Source: Longimicrobiales bacterium
Lineage (GTDB): Bacteria; Gemmatimonadota; Gemmatimonadetes; Longimicrobiales; Gaopeijiaceae
Reading direction: 5' to 3'
DNA length: 64,000 nt
NCBI GenBank assembly: GCA_951813395.1
Contig: OX638356.1
Coordinates: forward strand, 2,087,340-2,151,339
The position numbers and the translations under genes are program-made. How positions within the stretch are numbered: position 1 is the first letter of the stretch; each line of letters opens with the position of its first letter. Below the pieces are notes generated by a model, which was not told the origin of the DNA, did not search any database, and saw nothing but the letters and a program-made list of their open reading frames with translations. Shown piece after piece: positions 36,055-43,523 of the stretch.

Positions 36055-36609
36055 GTGACTCCCACAGACCCCACGGTGCTCATGGACGGCGCGGATGTCC
36101 GGCGTGCCGTCGACCGCATGGCTCACGAGGTTCTGGAGAAGCTGGGAGGCACCCGTCGTCTCGTGCTGATCGGAATCCAGCGGCGCGGAGTCGATCTTGC
36201 CGGCATGATTTCGGCGGCCATCGCCGCCGCCGAGGGAATCGAAATCGCCACCGGCACCCTGGACATCACCTTCTACCGGGACGACCTGATGACCGTCGGA
36301 CCGCGTCCGGTGGTCGGTGAAACGAAGCTCCCGGCGAGTGGCCTGGACGACATGGCGGTCGTTCTGGTCGACGATGTCCTCTACACGGGGCGCACGGCGC
36401 GCGCCGCGCTGAACGAGCTCATGGACTGGGGGCGTCCCGCCCGCATCCTCCTCTGCGTGCTCGTGGACCGGGGCGACCGCGAGCTGCCGATTCAGCCGGA
36501 CATCGTCGGCCGCGCGTTCCAGGTGCTTGCGAATCAGCGGGTGGATGTCCTCGTTCCGGATATCGACGGGGAGCTGGCGGTGGTCCTGAGTGCCGTGGAG
36601 CGCGGATGA
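36055..36609 (+). CDS. pyrR: PyrR-type uracil phosphoribosyltransferase/pyr regulator
   Basis: A 184-residue PRTase-fold protein. The PRPP loop is [20 protein letters not shown], and ILMDADDIRR-like [19 protein letters not shown] opens the domain. In Gram-positive bacteria PyrR binds pyr mRNA; in pseudomonads the homologue is part of a pyrRBC' operon. No PyrR-binding attenuator is visible upstream. GTG 36055 is preferred because GGAGGA lies at 36034-36039; GTG 36040 and ATG 36082 are alternatives. The stop overlaps the pyrB start (ATGA). Confidence 0.9.
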   Translation: MTPTDPTVLMDGADVRRAVDRMAHEVLEKLGGTRRLVLIGIQRRGVDLAGMISAAIAAAEGIEIATGTLDITFYRDDLMTVGPRPVVGETKLPASGLDDMAVVLVDDVLYTGRTARAALNELMDWGRPARILLCVLVDRGDRELPIQPDIVGRAFQVLANQRVDVLVPDIDGELAVVLSAVERG

Positions 36610-37577
36610 CCGGATCGACGGCGGCCCTGGGCAAGGATCTGATCGGGCTGGAGCCCCTTTCGCCGGATCAGATTCGAATTGTCCTCGACACCGCCGAACC
36701 CTTCAAGGAGATCACCGAACGGCGTATCAAGAAGCTCCCGGTGCTGCGCGGCAAGACCATCGTGAACCTCTTCTTCGAGCCGTCCACCCGCACCCGCATC
36801 TCCTTCGAATTCGCCGAAAAGCGGCTGTCTGCCGACACCGTGAACATCGGCGCCGCCGGGTCCTCGGTTTCAAAGGGGGAGACCCTGGTGGACACGGCGC
36901 GCAACCTGGAGGCGATGAGCATCGACATGGTGGTGATCCGCCACTGGTCGGCCGGGGCCGCGTCCTTCCTGGCGGCCCGCATTCCCTCCAACGTGATCAA
37001 CGCGGGCGATGGTGCCCACGAGCATCCCACCCAGGGACTGCTGGACATCCTTACGCTGCGCGACCACTTCGGGAGTCTCGAAGGGCTGCGTGTGTGCATC
37101 GTCGGCGATGTGCTGCACTCGCGCGTTGCGCGGTCCAACATCTACGGTCTGGTCAAGCTGGGTGCGAAGGTCGGTGTTTGCGGACCCCGGACCCTCCTTC
37201 CGGCGAGCATCGAACAGCTCGGCGTGCGGGTCTTCGCCCAGGTCGACGACGCGGTGCGGTGGGCGGATGCGCTGAACGTGCTGCGGTTGCAACTGGAGCG
37301 GATGGAGGACGGCTTCGTTCCGTCGCTCAGGGAGTACAACCGGGTGTTCGGAATCACCAGCCAGCGTCTGGAGCGCGCGCCGAAGGAGCTGCTGATCATG
37401 CACCCCGGACCGATGAATCGCGGTGTCGAGATCGATTCGGATGTGGCGGACGGGCCCCACTCGGTGATCCTGCAGCAGGTCACCAACGGCGTGGCCGTGC
37501 GCATGGCGGTCCTCTACCTGCTGGCGGGTGGCGCGCCGCATCTTGCCGAGGCCGCCAGGGACTGGACGGGCACATGA
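36606..37577 (+). CDS. pyrB: aspartate carbamoyltransferase catalytic chain
   Basis: A 323-residue ATCase that makes carbamoyl-aspartate, the committed pyrimidine step. The carbamoyl-phosphate site is [13 protein letters not shown]; the catalytic-loop Lys is in [38 protein letters not shown] and [14 protein letters not shown] complete the active site. No pyrI regulatory chain is present. It overlaps pyrR upstream and the pyrC-like gene downstream (ATGA both times), as in operons where ATCase assembles with an inactive DHOase partner. Confidence 0.97.
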   Translation: MTGSTAALGKDLIGLEPLSPDQIRIVLDTAEPFKEITERRIKKLPVLRGKTIVNLFFEPSTRTRISFEFAEKRLSADTVNIGAAGSSVSKGETLVDTARNLEAMSIDMVVIRHWSAGAASFLAARIPSNVINAGDGAHEHPTQGLLDILTLRDHFGSLEGLRVCIVGDVLHSRVARSNIYGLVKLGAKVGVCGPRTLLPASIEQLGVRVFAQVDDAVRWADALNVLRLQLERMEDGFVPSLREYNRVFGITSQRLERAPKELLIMHPGPMNRGVEIDSDVADGPHSVILQQVTNGVAVRMAVLYLLAGGAPHLAEAARDWTGT

Positions 37578-38899
37578 GTCGCGTTCTCATCAGGGGAGGA
37601 CGCGTCATCGATCCGGCAACCGGTCACGACGCGGACGACTGCGACGTACTCGTCGTGGACGGCAGAATCGACGCGGTGGGCCGTGGCCTCGACGCGGGGG
37701 ACGCCGATCCGGTGGACGCGGGGGGCCTGATCGTCGCACCCGGGTTCGTCGATCCGCATGCCCACCTCTGCGAGCCGGGATGGGAACACCGCGAGACGAT
37801 CCGCACGGGAGCGCTCGCGGCCGCAGCCGGCGGGTATACTGCGGTCTGCGCGATGCCCGACACGGATCCGGTCGTGGACGATCCCGCTTCGGTGGGCTTC
37901 ATCGTCGCCGAAGGAAGGCGCGCGCGCGGCGCCAGGGTCTACCCGACAGCGGCACTGTCCGCGGGCTGTCGGGGGGAGCGCCTGACCGAGTTCGGCGAGA
38001 TTGTGGACGCCGGCGCCGTGGCGGTATGTGACGCCGGCAAGGCGGTCGGGTCTTCGAGCCTGATGCGGCTCGCCCTCCAGTACGCCCGGTCGTTCGGCGT
38101 GCCGGTGCTGTCCCAGGGTGAAGACCGCGAGCTGGCCCGCAACGGCGTGATGCACGAAGGCGTGATCTCGACGCGTCTGGGGTTGCGCGGGAAGCCGGCT
38201 GTGGCGGAAGAGATCGGCGTTGCCCGGGATCTGGCTCTTGCCCGCGCGACAGGCGGAAGGCTCCATCTGCAGCGGGTCTCGACGGGCGCGGCGGCCGAAC
38301 TGATCCGCGCCGCCAAGGCCGCTGGCGTGCAGGTCACCGCGGAAGCCACGCCGCACCATCTGTTGTTGTCCCACAACCTGCTCGCGGGCTACGGCACGGA
38401 ATACAAGGTCGATCCACCGCTGCGCACAGCGCGCGACGTGGAGTTGCTGGGCGCTGCGCTGGCCGACGGGACCATCGACTGCATCGCGACCGACCACGCG
38501 CCGCGCCACTACGACGAAAAGGAGCAGGCCTTCGACGACGCGCCGCACGGCGTAGTGGGACTGGAAACCGCTTTCGCGGTTCTCCACACCCGCCTTGTGC
38601 GGGGAAGCCTGCTCCCGCTACAGGATCTGCTGCACCGGATGTCGACGGGTCCGGCGCGGGCCCTCGGTTTGCCGGGAGGAAGCCTGGAACCGGGTCAGCC
38701 GGCCGACATCGTACTCATCGACGCCGAGATGGCTTGGACGGTTGCGGCCGGGGATTTCGTCTCGAAGGGGCGGAGCACGCCCTTCGAAGGTGCCTGCATG
38801 GAAGGGCGAGTCGTCAGGACGCTGGTGGGCGGGACGACCGCCTGGAGTCTGGGCCGGGCTACTCGTGCCCCTGGACCAGGCGGTCCAGTTGAGACTTGA
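37574..38899 (+). CDS. dihydroorotase-like protein, probably inactive (PyrC')
   Basis: A 441-residue class I dihydroorotase homologue. HxH is kept ([12 protein letters not shown]62 and H64), as are Asp153 (VCDAGKAV) and Asp307 (IATDHAP). But HCE is replaced by QGE (Q181 for the zinc His) and HVCHVST by HLQRVST (R234 for the zinc His). The substrate-binding Arg of HLREPG is Cys66 and the Asn of MPNT is Asp96. With these changes catalysis is unlikely. In Pseudomonas pyrRBC' operons an inactive PyrC' is a required scaffold for ATCase, and the order here is the same. The 3' end overlaps rpsT on the other strand by 41 bases. Confidence 0.88.
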   Translation: MSRVLIRGGRVIDPATGHDADDCDVLVVDGRIDAVGRGLDAGDADPVDAGGLIVAPGFVDPHAHLCEPGWEHRETIRTGALAAAAGGYTAVCAMPDTDPVVDDPASVGFIVAEGRRARGARVYPTAALSAGCRGERLTEFGEIVDAGAVAVCDAGKAVGSSSLMRLALQYARSFGVPVLSQGEDRELARNGVMHEGVISTRLGLRGKPAVAEEIGVARDLALARATGGRLHLQRVSTGAAAELIRAAKAAGVQVTAEATPHHLLLSHNLLAGYGTEYKVDPPLRTARDVELLGAALADGTIDCIATDHAPRHYDEKEQAFDDAPHGVVGLETAFAVLHTRLVRGSLLPLQDLLHRMSTGPARALGLPGGSLEPGQPADIVLIDAEMAWTVAAGDFVSKGRSTPFEGACMEGRVVRTLVGGTTAWSLGRATRAPGPGGPVET

Positions 38900-39113
38900 T
38901 CCGACCGGCCTTGTTGGGGTGAAATACCCGGCGATTCGCGGCTCTGTCGATCAGCGCGACCGCGTCGCGGCGGTGCCGTTCGGCATTCTCGCGGGTGTTG
39001 GCTTCGCGGACCCTGCGAATCGCCGTTCGGATGCGGGAACGGGTTACCCGGTTGCGGCCCCGCGCCTCCCGGCTCAGTTCCATCCGCTTTTTCGCACTCT
39101 TGATATTGGGCAT
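38859..39113 (-). CDS. rpsT: 30S ribosomal protein S20
   Basis: An 84-residue, Arg/Lys-rich helical protein that binds 16S rRNA early in 30S assembly. The start MPNIKSAKKRMELSREARGR is typical, as is [18 protein letters not shown] at the C-terminus. It is the only minus-strand gene in this stretch. Its last 41 bases overlap the 3' end of the pyrC-like gene, so the two transcripts are convergent and antisense there. The 211 bases upstream, toward the M50 gene, hold its promoter but I cannot pick it out. Confidence 0.96.
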   Translation of the reverse strand: MPNIKSAKKRMELSREARGRNRVTRSRIRTAIRRVREANTRENAERHRRDAVALIDRAANRRVFHPNKAGRIKSQLDRLVQGHE

Positions 39114-39324
39114 TTCGCTCTGGTTTCCCCGCAGTGGGTAGTTCGCTCTCCGGTCGCCCCCGCAAACGAAGGCCGGTTCGAAAGGTAGAACCGGGAGCCG
39201 ATACGTTCAACCGCCAATGGGCCTGCCGGCGGGCCGGTTACCGCGCCTGCAGGCCGCCCGCCGGCCGTCCACGTCTCCGCGAGTGGGCTGGCAGCGGTCG
39301 ATTGACCTTTCTACAATTCCGATC

Positions 39325-39975
39325 ATGGAAATCCTGCTGATCATCCCCGTTCTCCTCTTTTCCGTCGTGGTCCACGAGGTGGCACATGCGTGGCAGGCGT
39401 TCAGGGAAGGGGACACCACGGCCCGCGACCTCGGCAGGCTCACGCTGAACCCGATTCCCCACCTTGATCCGATAGGTTCGGTGCTGGTGCCTCTGGTGCT
39501 GTACCTGCTTCCGGGCGACTTCCTGTTCGGATGGGCCAGGCCGGTTCCCGTCAACCCGCGCAATTACCGCAGTTACCCGGCGGGCGACATTCGGGTTTCC
39601 CTGGCCGGCATCGTGTCAAACCTGGGCCTCGTGGTTCTGTGCACGCTGGGCCTGGTCGTCACAGCGCTGCTCCACGGCCTGTCGTTGTTTGGCGGACAGG
39701 TCGGTGCAAGTATAGCACAAATTTTCACTTATGGGATTTTCATAAATCTGATTCTAGCGTATTTCAACCTGATTCCGGTACCGCCGCTCGATGGCTCCCA
39801 CGTGTTGTATCATCTCCTGCCACCGGCTGCCGGCGCCCGCTACCGCGCGCTGGGACGCTACGGAGTGACGCTGTTGTTTCTGACCGTGATGGTGTTCCCC
39901 GGCGCATTCGGTGTGTTGCTCTCTCCGGTCTTTGTCGTGTTCGAGTGGGTTCTCGGGCTGGCGTCCGTGTTATGA
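39325..39975 (+). CDS. M50-family (site-2-protease-like) membrane metalloprotease
   Basis: A 216-residue polytopic membrane protein. The zinc motif is VVVHEVAHAW (H17, E18, H21) inside the first helix; the third ligand motif is NLIPVPPLDGSHVL. This short form without PDZ domain is common as an orphan S2P. ATG 39325 gives MEILLIIPVLLFSVV. A short AT-rich patch (39708-39765) encodes a transmembrane helix. The stop overlaps the scpA start (ATGA), so it heads the scpAB operon. Substrate unknown. Confidence 0.92.
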   Translation: MEILLIIPVLLFSVVVHEVAHAWQAFREGDTTARDLGRLTLNPIPHLDPIGSVLVPLVLYLLPGDFLFGWARPVPVNPRNYRSYPAGDIRVSLAGIVSNLGLVVLCTLGLVVTALLHGLSLFGGQVGASIAQIFTYGIFINLILAYFNLIPVPPLDGSHVLYHLLPPAAGARYRALGRYGVTLLFLTVMVFPGAFGVLLSPVFVVFEWVLGLASVL

Positions 39976-40820
39976 CCGAGGGATTCCTGGTCGTCGAGAC
40001 CGAGCGTTTCAGTGGCCCGCTCGATCTGCTTCTTCACCTGATCCGCGTCCAGGACATCGACATCTTCGACATTCCGATTGCGCCGATCACGCATCAATTC
40101 CTGCAAGCGACCGAGGACCTCGGCGAAACGGGCGTGGACGAAGCGGGCGAATTCCTGGAGATGGCGGCTACGCTGATACGCATCAAGGCTCGAATGCTGC
40201 TGCCCAGCCCCACGGATGAGGAGGAAGACGACCCACGCGCCGAGCTGGTCCGAAGGCTGTTGGAGTACGAACTGGTACGGGAGATCGCGACCCGCATGCG
40301 CGCGGCCGAAAGCGACCGCGGTCGGCGCTTTGCCAAGGGCTATGTGGAGCCGCGGCCCAGGCCGGCCCTGGCCGATGCCCCCCTGAACGCAACCTGGGAC
40401 CAGCTCTACGCCGCGGCGCTGCGTGTGGAACCTCCGATGCACCGCCAGACCGAGCACCGGGTGGCAGTGCGCCCGGTGGCCATGCGGGCAAAAGTCGGGT
40501 TGATCGTGGAAGCGGTGAAGAGAGCGAGCCGCATCGAGTTTTCCAGCCTGGTTGCGCCGTGGAAGGAGCGAATGCACGGTGTCATGACGCTGCTGGCCGG
40601 ACTCGAACTGGGCCGGCGCCGAGTGGTTGCGCTCAGGCAGCGCAAGCCGTTCTCGCCACTCTGGTTCTACAAGGGCCGCAACCTGGACATGGAGCTCGAC
40701 GAAGTGGCCGCCCCGGGACAACAGGCGGACCCACGGGCAGGTGACGCCGGCTCGGGACGGTACCCCCGCACGCCGGTCGCGGAAGCGCGGACGGAGCCCG
40801 CCGCAGAAAGCACGACATGA
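39972..40820 (+). CDS. scpA: segregation and condensation protein A
   Basis: A 282-residue kleisin that bridges the Smc dimer in chromosome compaction. The N-terminal SGPLDLLLHLIRVQDIDIFDIPI and FLEMAATLIRIKARMLLP match ScpA, and the C-terminal winged helix is near FSPLWFYKGRNLDMEL. After that a 40-residue Ala/Pro/Gly tail is added. Start overlaps the protease stop and its own stop overlaps scpB (ATGA twice), implying coupled synthesis of the kleisin and its partner. Confidence 0.95.
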   Translation: MTEGFLVVETERFSGPLDLLLHLIRVQDIDIFDIPIAPITHQFLQATEDLGETGVDEAGEFLEMAATLIRIKARMLLPSPTDEEEDDPRAELVRRLLEYELVREIATRMRAAESDRGRRFAKGYVEPRPRPALADAPLNATWDQLYAAALRVEPPMHRQTEHRVAVRPVAMRAKVGLIVEAVKRASRIEFSSLVAPWKERMHGVMTLLAGLELGRRRVVALRQRKPFSPLWFYKGRNLDMELDEVAAPGQQADPRAGDAGSGRYPRTPVAEARTEPAAESTT

Positions 40821-41476
40821 ACGACGCCAGCATTGTAGAAGCCATCCTCTTTGCGAGCGACGCCCCGCTGTCGCCCGGCGAGATCGCGCGCGCGGACGAG
40901 GTCCTCGATGAGGACCGGGTGGAGGCGGCGCTGGCCACATTGCGTGCGGAATACGACAACTCGGGGCGCGCGTTCGAGCTGCGTGAGGTCGCCGATGGGG
41001 TGCAAATGATGACGCGGCCCGAATTCGCACCGTACCTTGAGCGCTTCGACACGGTGCCGAAGCCGTCGCGGCTGTCCGGTCCCGCACTGGAGGCCCTGGC
41101 CATCGTTGCCTACCGGCAGCCCATCAGCCGACTGGAGGTCGAATACGTCCGCGGCGTCAATTCGACGGGTGTCATACGAACCCTCCTGGACCGCGAACTG
41201 ATCGAAGCGGTGGGTCGTGGGGAGGGGGTCGGGCGGCCAGTGCTTTACGGCACCACAACACGGTTCCTGGAGCACTTCGGTTTCCCCTCGATCGAGCACC
41301 TGCCGAGGCCCGAGGAACTCCCCGTGGTTCTCAGGGACAGGGCGCCGCTCGATGAGCCATCGCCGGATCGGGAGCAGGCGCCGGCCGAGGATGGCGCGGA
41401 TCCGGCTCCGAGCGCGGAGGATGCCGTGGCCGCGGTGCTTGCCCACGCCGACGGTGCGCCGGAATCCGCCGAATGA
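40817..41476 (+). CDS. scpB: segregation and condensation protein B
   Basis: A 219-residue ScpB with two winged helices that bind ScpA. It begins IVEAILFASDAPLSPGEIAR, and has the hallmark LSGPALEALAIVAYRQPISR with EYVRGVNSTGVIRTLLDREL. FLEHFGFPSIEHLPR closes the domain; an acidic Ala/Pro tail follows. It overlaps both neighbours by ATGA. Confidence 0.95.
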   Translation: MNDASIVEAILFASDAPLSPGEIARADEVLDEDRVEAALATLRAEYDNSGRAFELREVADGVQMMTRPEFAPYLERFDTVPKPSRLSGPALEALAIVAYRQPISRLEVEYVRGVNSTGVIRTLLDRELIEAVGRGEGVGRPVLYGTTTRFLEHFGFPSIEHLPRPEELPVVLRDRAPLDEPSPDREQAPAEDGADPAPSAEDAVAAVLAHADGAPESAE

Positions 41477-42264
41477 ACCCTGAGGCGCCCTCGGGCATGC
41501 GTGTGCAGAAGTACATGTCCCAGGCCGGGGCCGCGTCGCGTCGCGAGGCCGAAGTCATGATCAGGGAAGGCCGCGTCACGATCAACGGCGAGCCCGTGTC
41601 CGTGATGGGGGCGCGCGTGATCCCCGGGTCCGACGTGGTTTCCCTGGATGGGCGGATCGTGGAACCCGCGCCGCGCCGCTGGATCGTCCTTCACAAGCCG
41701 GTCGGAGCCCTTTGTACCAGGAGCGACCCTCACGGCGGCAGGACGGTCTACGACCTTCTGCCCTCCTGGGCCGGCGGGCTGCGCTACGTGGGGCGGCTGG
41801 ACCGCGACACTTCCGGATTGCTGCTCATGACAAACGAAGGTGACCTGGCGGCGGCTCTGGCGCACCCGAGCGGCAGGATCGAGCGGGAGTACCGCGCCCG
41901 CATTGCGGCGCGAGTCAACTCCCGGACGCTCAAGCAGCTCAAGCGCGGCGTGGAGCTCGAGGACGGTTTCGCCCGTCCCGCGCGGGTGCGCAGATTCGAA
42001 TGGGGAGAGGACGAGCCGGGTATCCGGATTGTGCTCACCGAGGGCAGAAAGCGCGAGGTTCGCCGACTCCTCAGGGCTGTAGGCCACCCTCCGCGGTCCC
42101 TGACGCGCACCCGGTTTGGCCCGTTTCGGCTCGGGGGGCTGAAGCCCGGAGCCTGGAGACCCGCCTTGTCCGCCGAACTGGCCGAGGCCAGAGCCCTTGT
42201 GGCCCGCCGGGTGCCGAAAGGCCGCAGGCGTGGATTGCGGAGGAAAGGAGACCCGCGTGTCTGA
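41473..42264 (+). CDS. RsuA/RluB-family 23S/16S rRNA pseudouridine synthase
   Basis: A 263-residue enzyme. An S4 RNA-binding domain (RVQKYMSQAGAASRREAEVM) precedes the catalytic domain with the active-site Asp in YVGRLDRDTSGLLLMTN. HKPVGALCT and TEGRKREVRRLLRAVGHP are family motifs. The position just after scpAB is that of rluB in many bacteria, so RluB (23S U2605) is likely but not proven. The C-terminus is Arg-rich. It overlaps scpB and upp. Confidence 0.92.
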   Translation: MNPEAPSGMRVQKYMSQAGAASRREAEVMIREGRVTINGEPVSVMGARVIPGSDVVSLDGRIVEPAPRRWIVLHKPVGALCTRSDPHGGRTVYDLLPSWAGGLRYVGRLDRDTSGLLLMTNEGDLAAALAHPSGRIEREYRARIAARVNSRTLKQLKRGVELEDGFARPARVRRFEWGEDEPGIRIVLTEGRKREVRRLLRAVGHPPRSLTRTRFGPFRLGGLKPGAWRPALSAELAEARALVARRVPKGRRRGLRRKGDPRV

Positions 42265-42892
42265 TTCGACGCTGGAGGTAATCCGTCATCCCCTGATCGA
42301 ACACAAGCTGTCCTTCATGAGAGACAAGCGGACTTCACCCGCGGAGTTCAAGGAGCTCCTGGATCAGATCACGCTGCTCATGACCTGTCATGTGACCAGG
42401 GGACTGGAGGGCGACGAAGTGAGCGTGGAAACCCCGCTCGAGATCACGCGGGCCCGGCGCATCCGCGAGGACCGGATCGTGATCGTGCCGGTACTGCGAG
42501 CGGGACTGGGAATGGCGGATGCCGTCCGGAAGCTGATCCCCGGTGCGAGGGTCGGACACCTGGGGTTCTACAGGAACGAAGAGACCCTCGAGCCCGTCAG
42601 GTATTACGGGAAGCTCCCTCCCCAAAGCGGGCGCGCGACCTTCCTTGTGGTCGACCCGATGTTGGGTACCGGCGGGACGGCGGACGCAGCCGTGGCGGAA
42701 TTGAAGTCGCATGGGGCCACCGACATTCGCATGATGTGTGTGGTCGCGTCTCCCGAGGGAGCGGCCCACTTGTCCGCTCGGCATCCGGATGTCCCCGTCT
42801 ACACTGCCGCTCTGGACCGGCAGCTGAATGCGGTGGGGTATATCGTGCCGGGCCTTGGCGATGCCGGAGACCGGGTATTCGGGACCTCCTGA
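42257..42892 (+). CDS. upp: uracil phosphoribosyltransferase
   Basis: A 211-residue salvage enzyme that makes UMP from uracil and PRPP. The PRPP loop is LVVDPMLGTGGTADAAV; other marks are RHPLIEHKLSFMRDK at the start, IVPVLRAGLGMADAV, and YIVPGLGDAGDRVFGT at the end, where uracil binds. GTG 42257 is chosen for the GGAGG/AAAGGAG run just upstream; it overlaps the previous stop by 8 bases. Confidence 0.96.
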   Translation: MSDSTLEVIRHPLIEHKLSFMRDKRTSPAEFKELLDQITLLMTCHVTRGLEGDEVSVETPLEITRARRIREDRIVIVPVLRAGLGMADAVRKLIPGARVGHLGFYRNEETLEPVRYYGKLPPQSGRATFLVVDPMLGTGGTADAAVAELKSHGATDIRMMCVVASPEGAAHLSARHPDVPVYTAALDRQLNAVGYIVPGLGDAGDRVFGTS

Positions 42893-42933
42893 GGAATGGT
42901 GGCCGGTTTTTGGTGGATTCGTTAGCCTTATCC

Positions 42934-43007
42934 GGGCCCATAGCTCAGGCGGTTAGAGCAGCGGACTCATAATCCGACGGTCGGGGGTTCAAGTCCCTCT
43001 GGGCCCA
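42934..43007 (+). tRNA. tRNA with anticodon CAT (elongator Met or Ile2)
   Basis: The acceptor stem is GGGCCCA (42934-42940) with TGGGCCC and discriminator A at 43007. The D arm is GCTC-AGGCGGTTA-GAGC, the anticodon loop CTCATAA is closed by GCGGA/TCCGA (G-A mismatch at the base), and the T arm is GGGGG-TTCAAGT-CCCTC. CCA is not encoded. The GGGCCCA acceptor and ACTCATAATC context resemble tRNA-Ile2, whose C34 is modified to lysidine, but elongator tRNA-Met cannot be excluded. Confidence 0.9.
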
Positions 43008-43049
43008 TGTATGGTGATACCTTGACGATAGGGTACCCGCGGCCGTCCA

Positions 43050-43454
43050 TTGCACACGGCCAGTGCATCGGGTACCAGCAAGGCGACGACTTTGTTCTCA
43101 CGGCAATCGAGCAGACGCAGGTGGCGACGGTTCGCCGTTTCGTGTGTCGCCGTGCCCCAGATGGCCGTGGCTACGGCGCTGGTTCCGGCGGATGCCATTC
43201 TGGACGTCGATCAATTCGGATCGCCGGACCACGTGGAAACACCGGAGACCACCGACTGCCCGGTTCATCACGGACACCTGTTCTGCCAGGTCGTCCGATC
43301 CCTATGGGCGACTGGAGTTGCGCCCGACATCGCAATCGTGGGTGTGCACCTCCCGCCCATTCGCTTCGAGCATCCGTGCCCGGACGGCTCACTGACGAAC
43401 AGCGCGTCGATCTGGTCCGCGCCGACAATACCAAGGGCTCCGCCACTCGTCTGA
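43050..43454 (+). CDS. putative small secreted His/Cys protein upstream of TonB receptor
   Basis: I do not recognise a named family. The frame reads an Arg-rich start, a hydrophobic stretch (FAVSCVAVPQMAVATALVPA) like a signal peptide, then TTDCPVHHGHLFCQVVRSLW, which has His and Cys in a metal-binding-like pattern, and ends TIPRAPPLV. Small secreted proteins with His/Cys clusters often precede zinc TonB receptors, and here the next gene is one. Start is uncertain: TTG 43050 or TTG 43092; no good ribosome site is seen. It could also be a decayed gene. The rest of 43008-43523 shows nothing else. Confidence 0.42.
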   Translation: MHTASASGTSKATTLFSRQSSRRRWRRFAVSCVAVPQMAVATALVPADAILDVDQFGSPDHVETPETTDCPVHHGHLFCQVVRSLWATGVAPDIAIVGVHLPPIRFEHPCPDGSLTNSASIWSAPTIPRAPPLV

Positions 43455-43523
43455 ATCTCCCACGACCACCCCCACCCGGGTGAACCTCGCGAGGCCGTCC
43501 GGATCGTACCGGGTGGTTTCCCA

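Noticed and set aside
39708-39765. AT-rich patch as foreign DNA or internal promoter
   Set aside because: It encodes a conserved-looking hydrophobic helix (AQIFTYGIFINLILAYFNLI) of the M50 protease in frame, which explains the composition.
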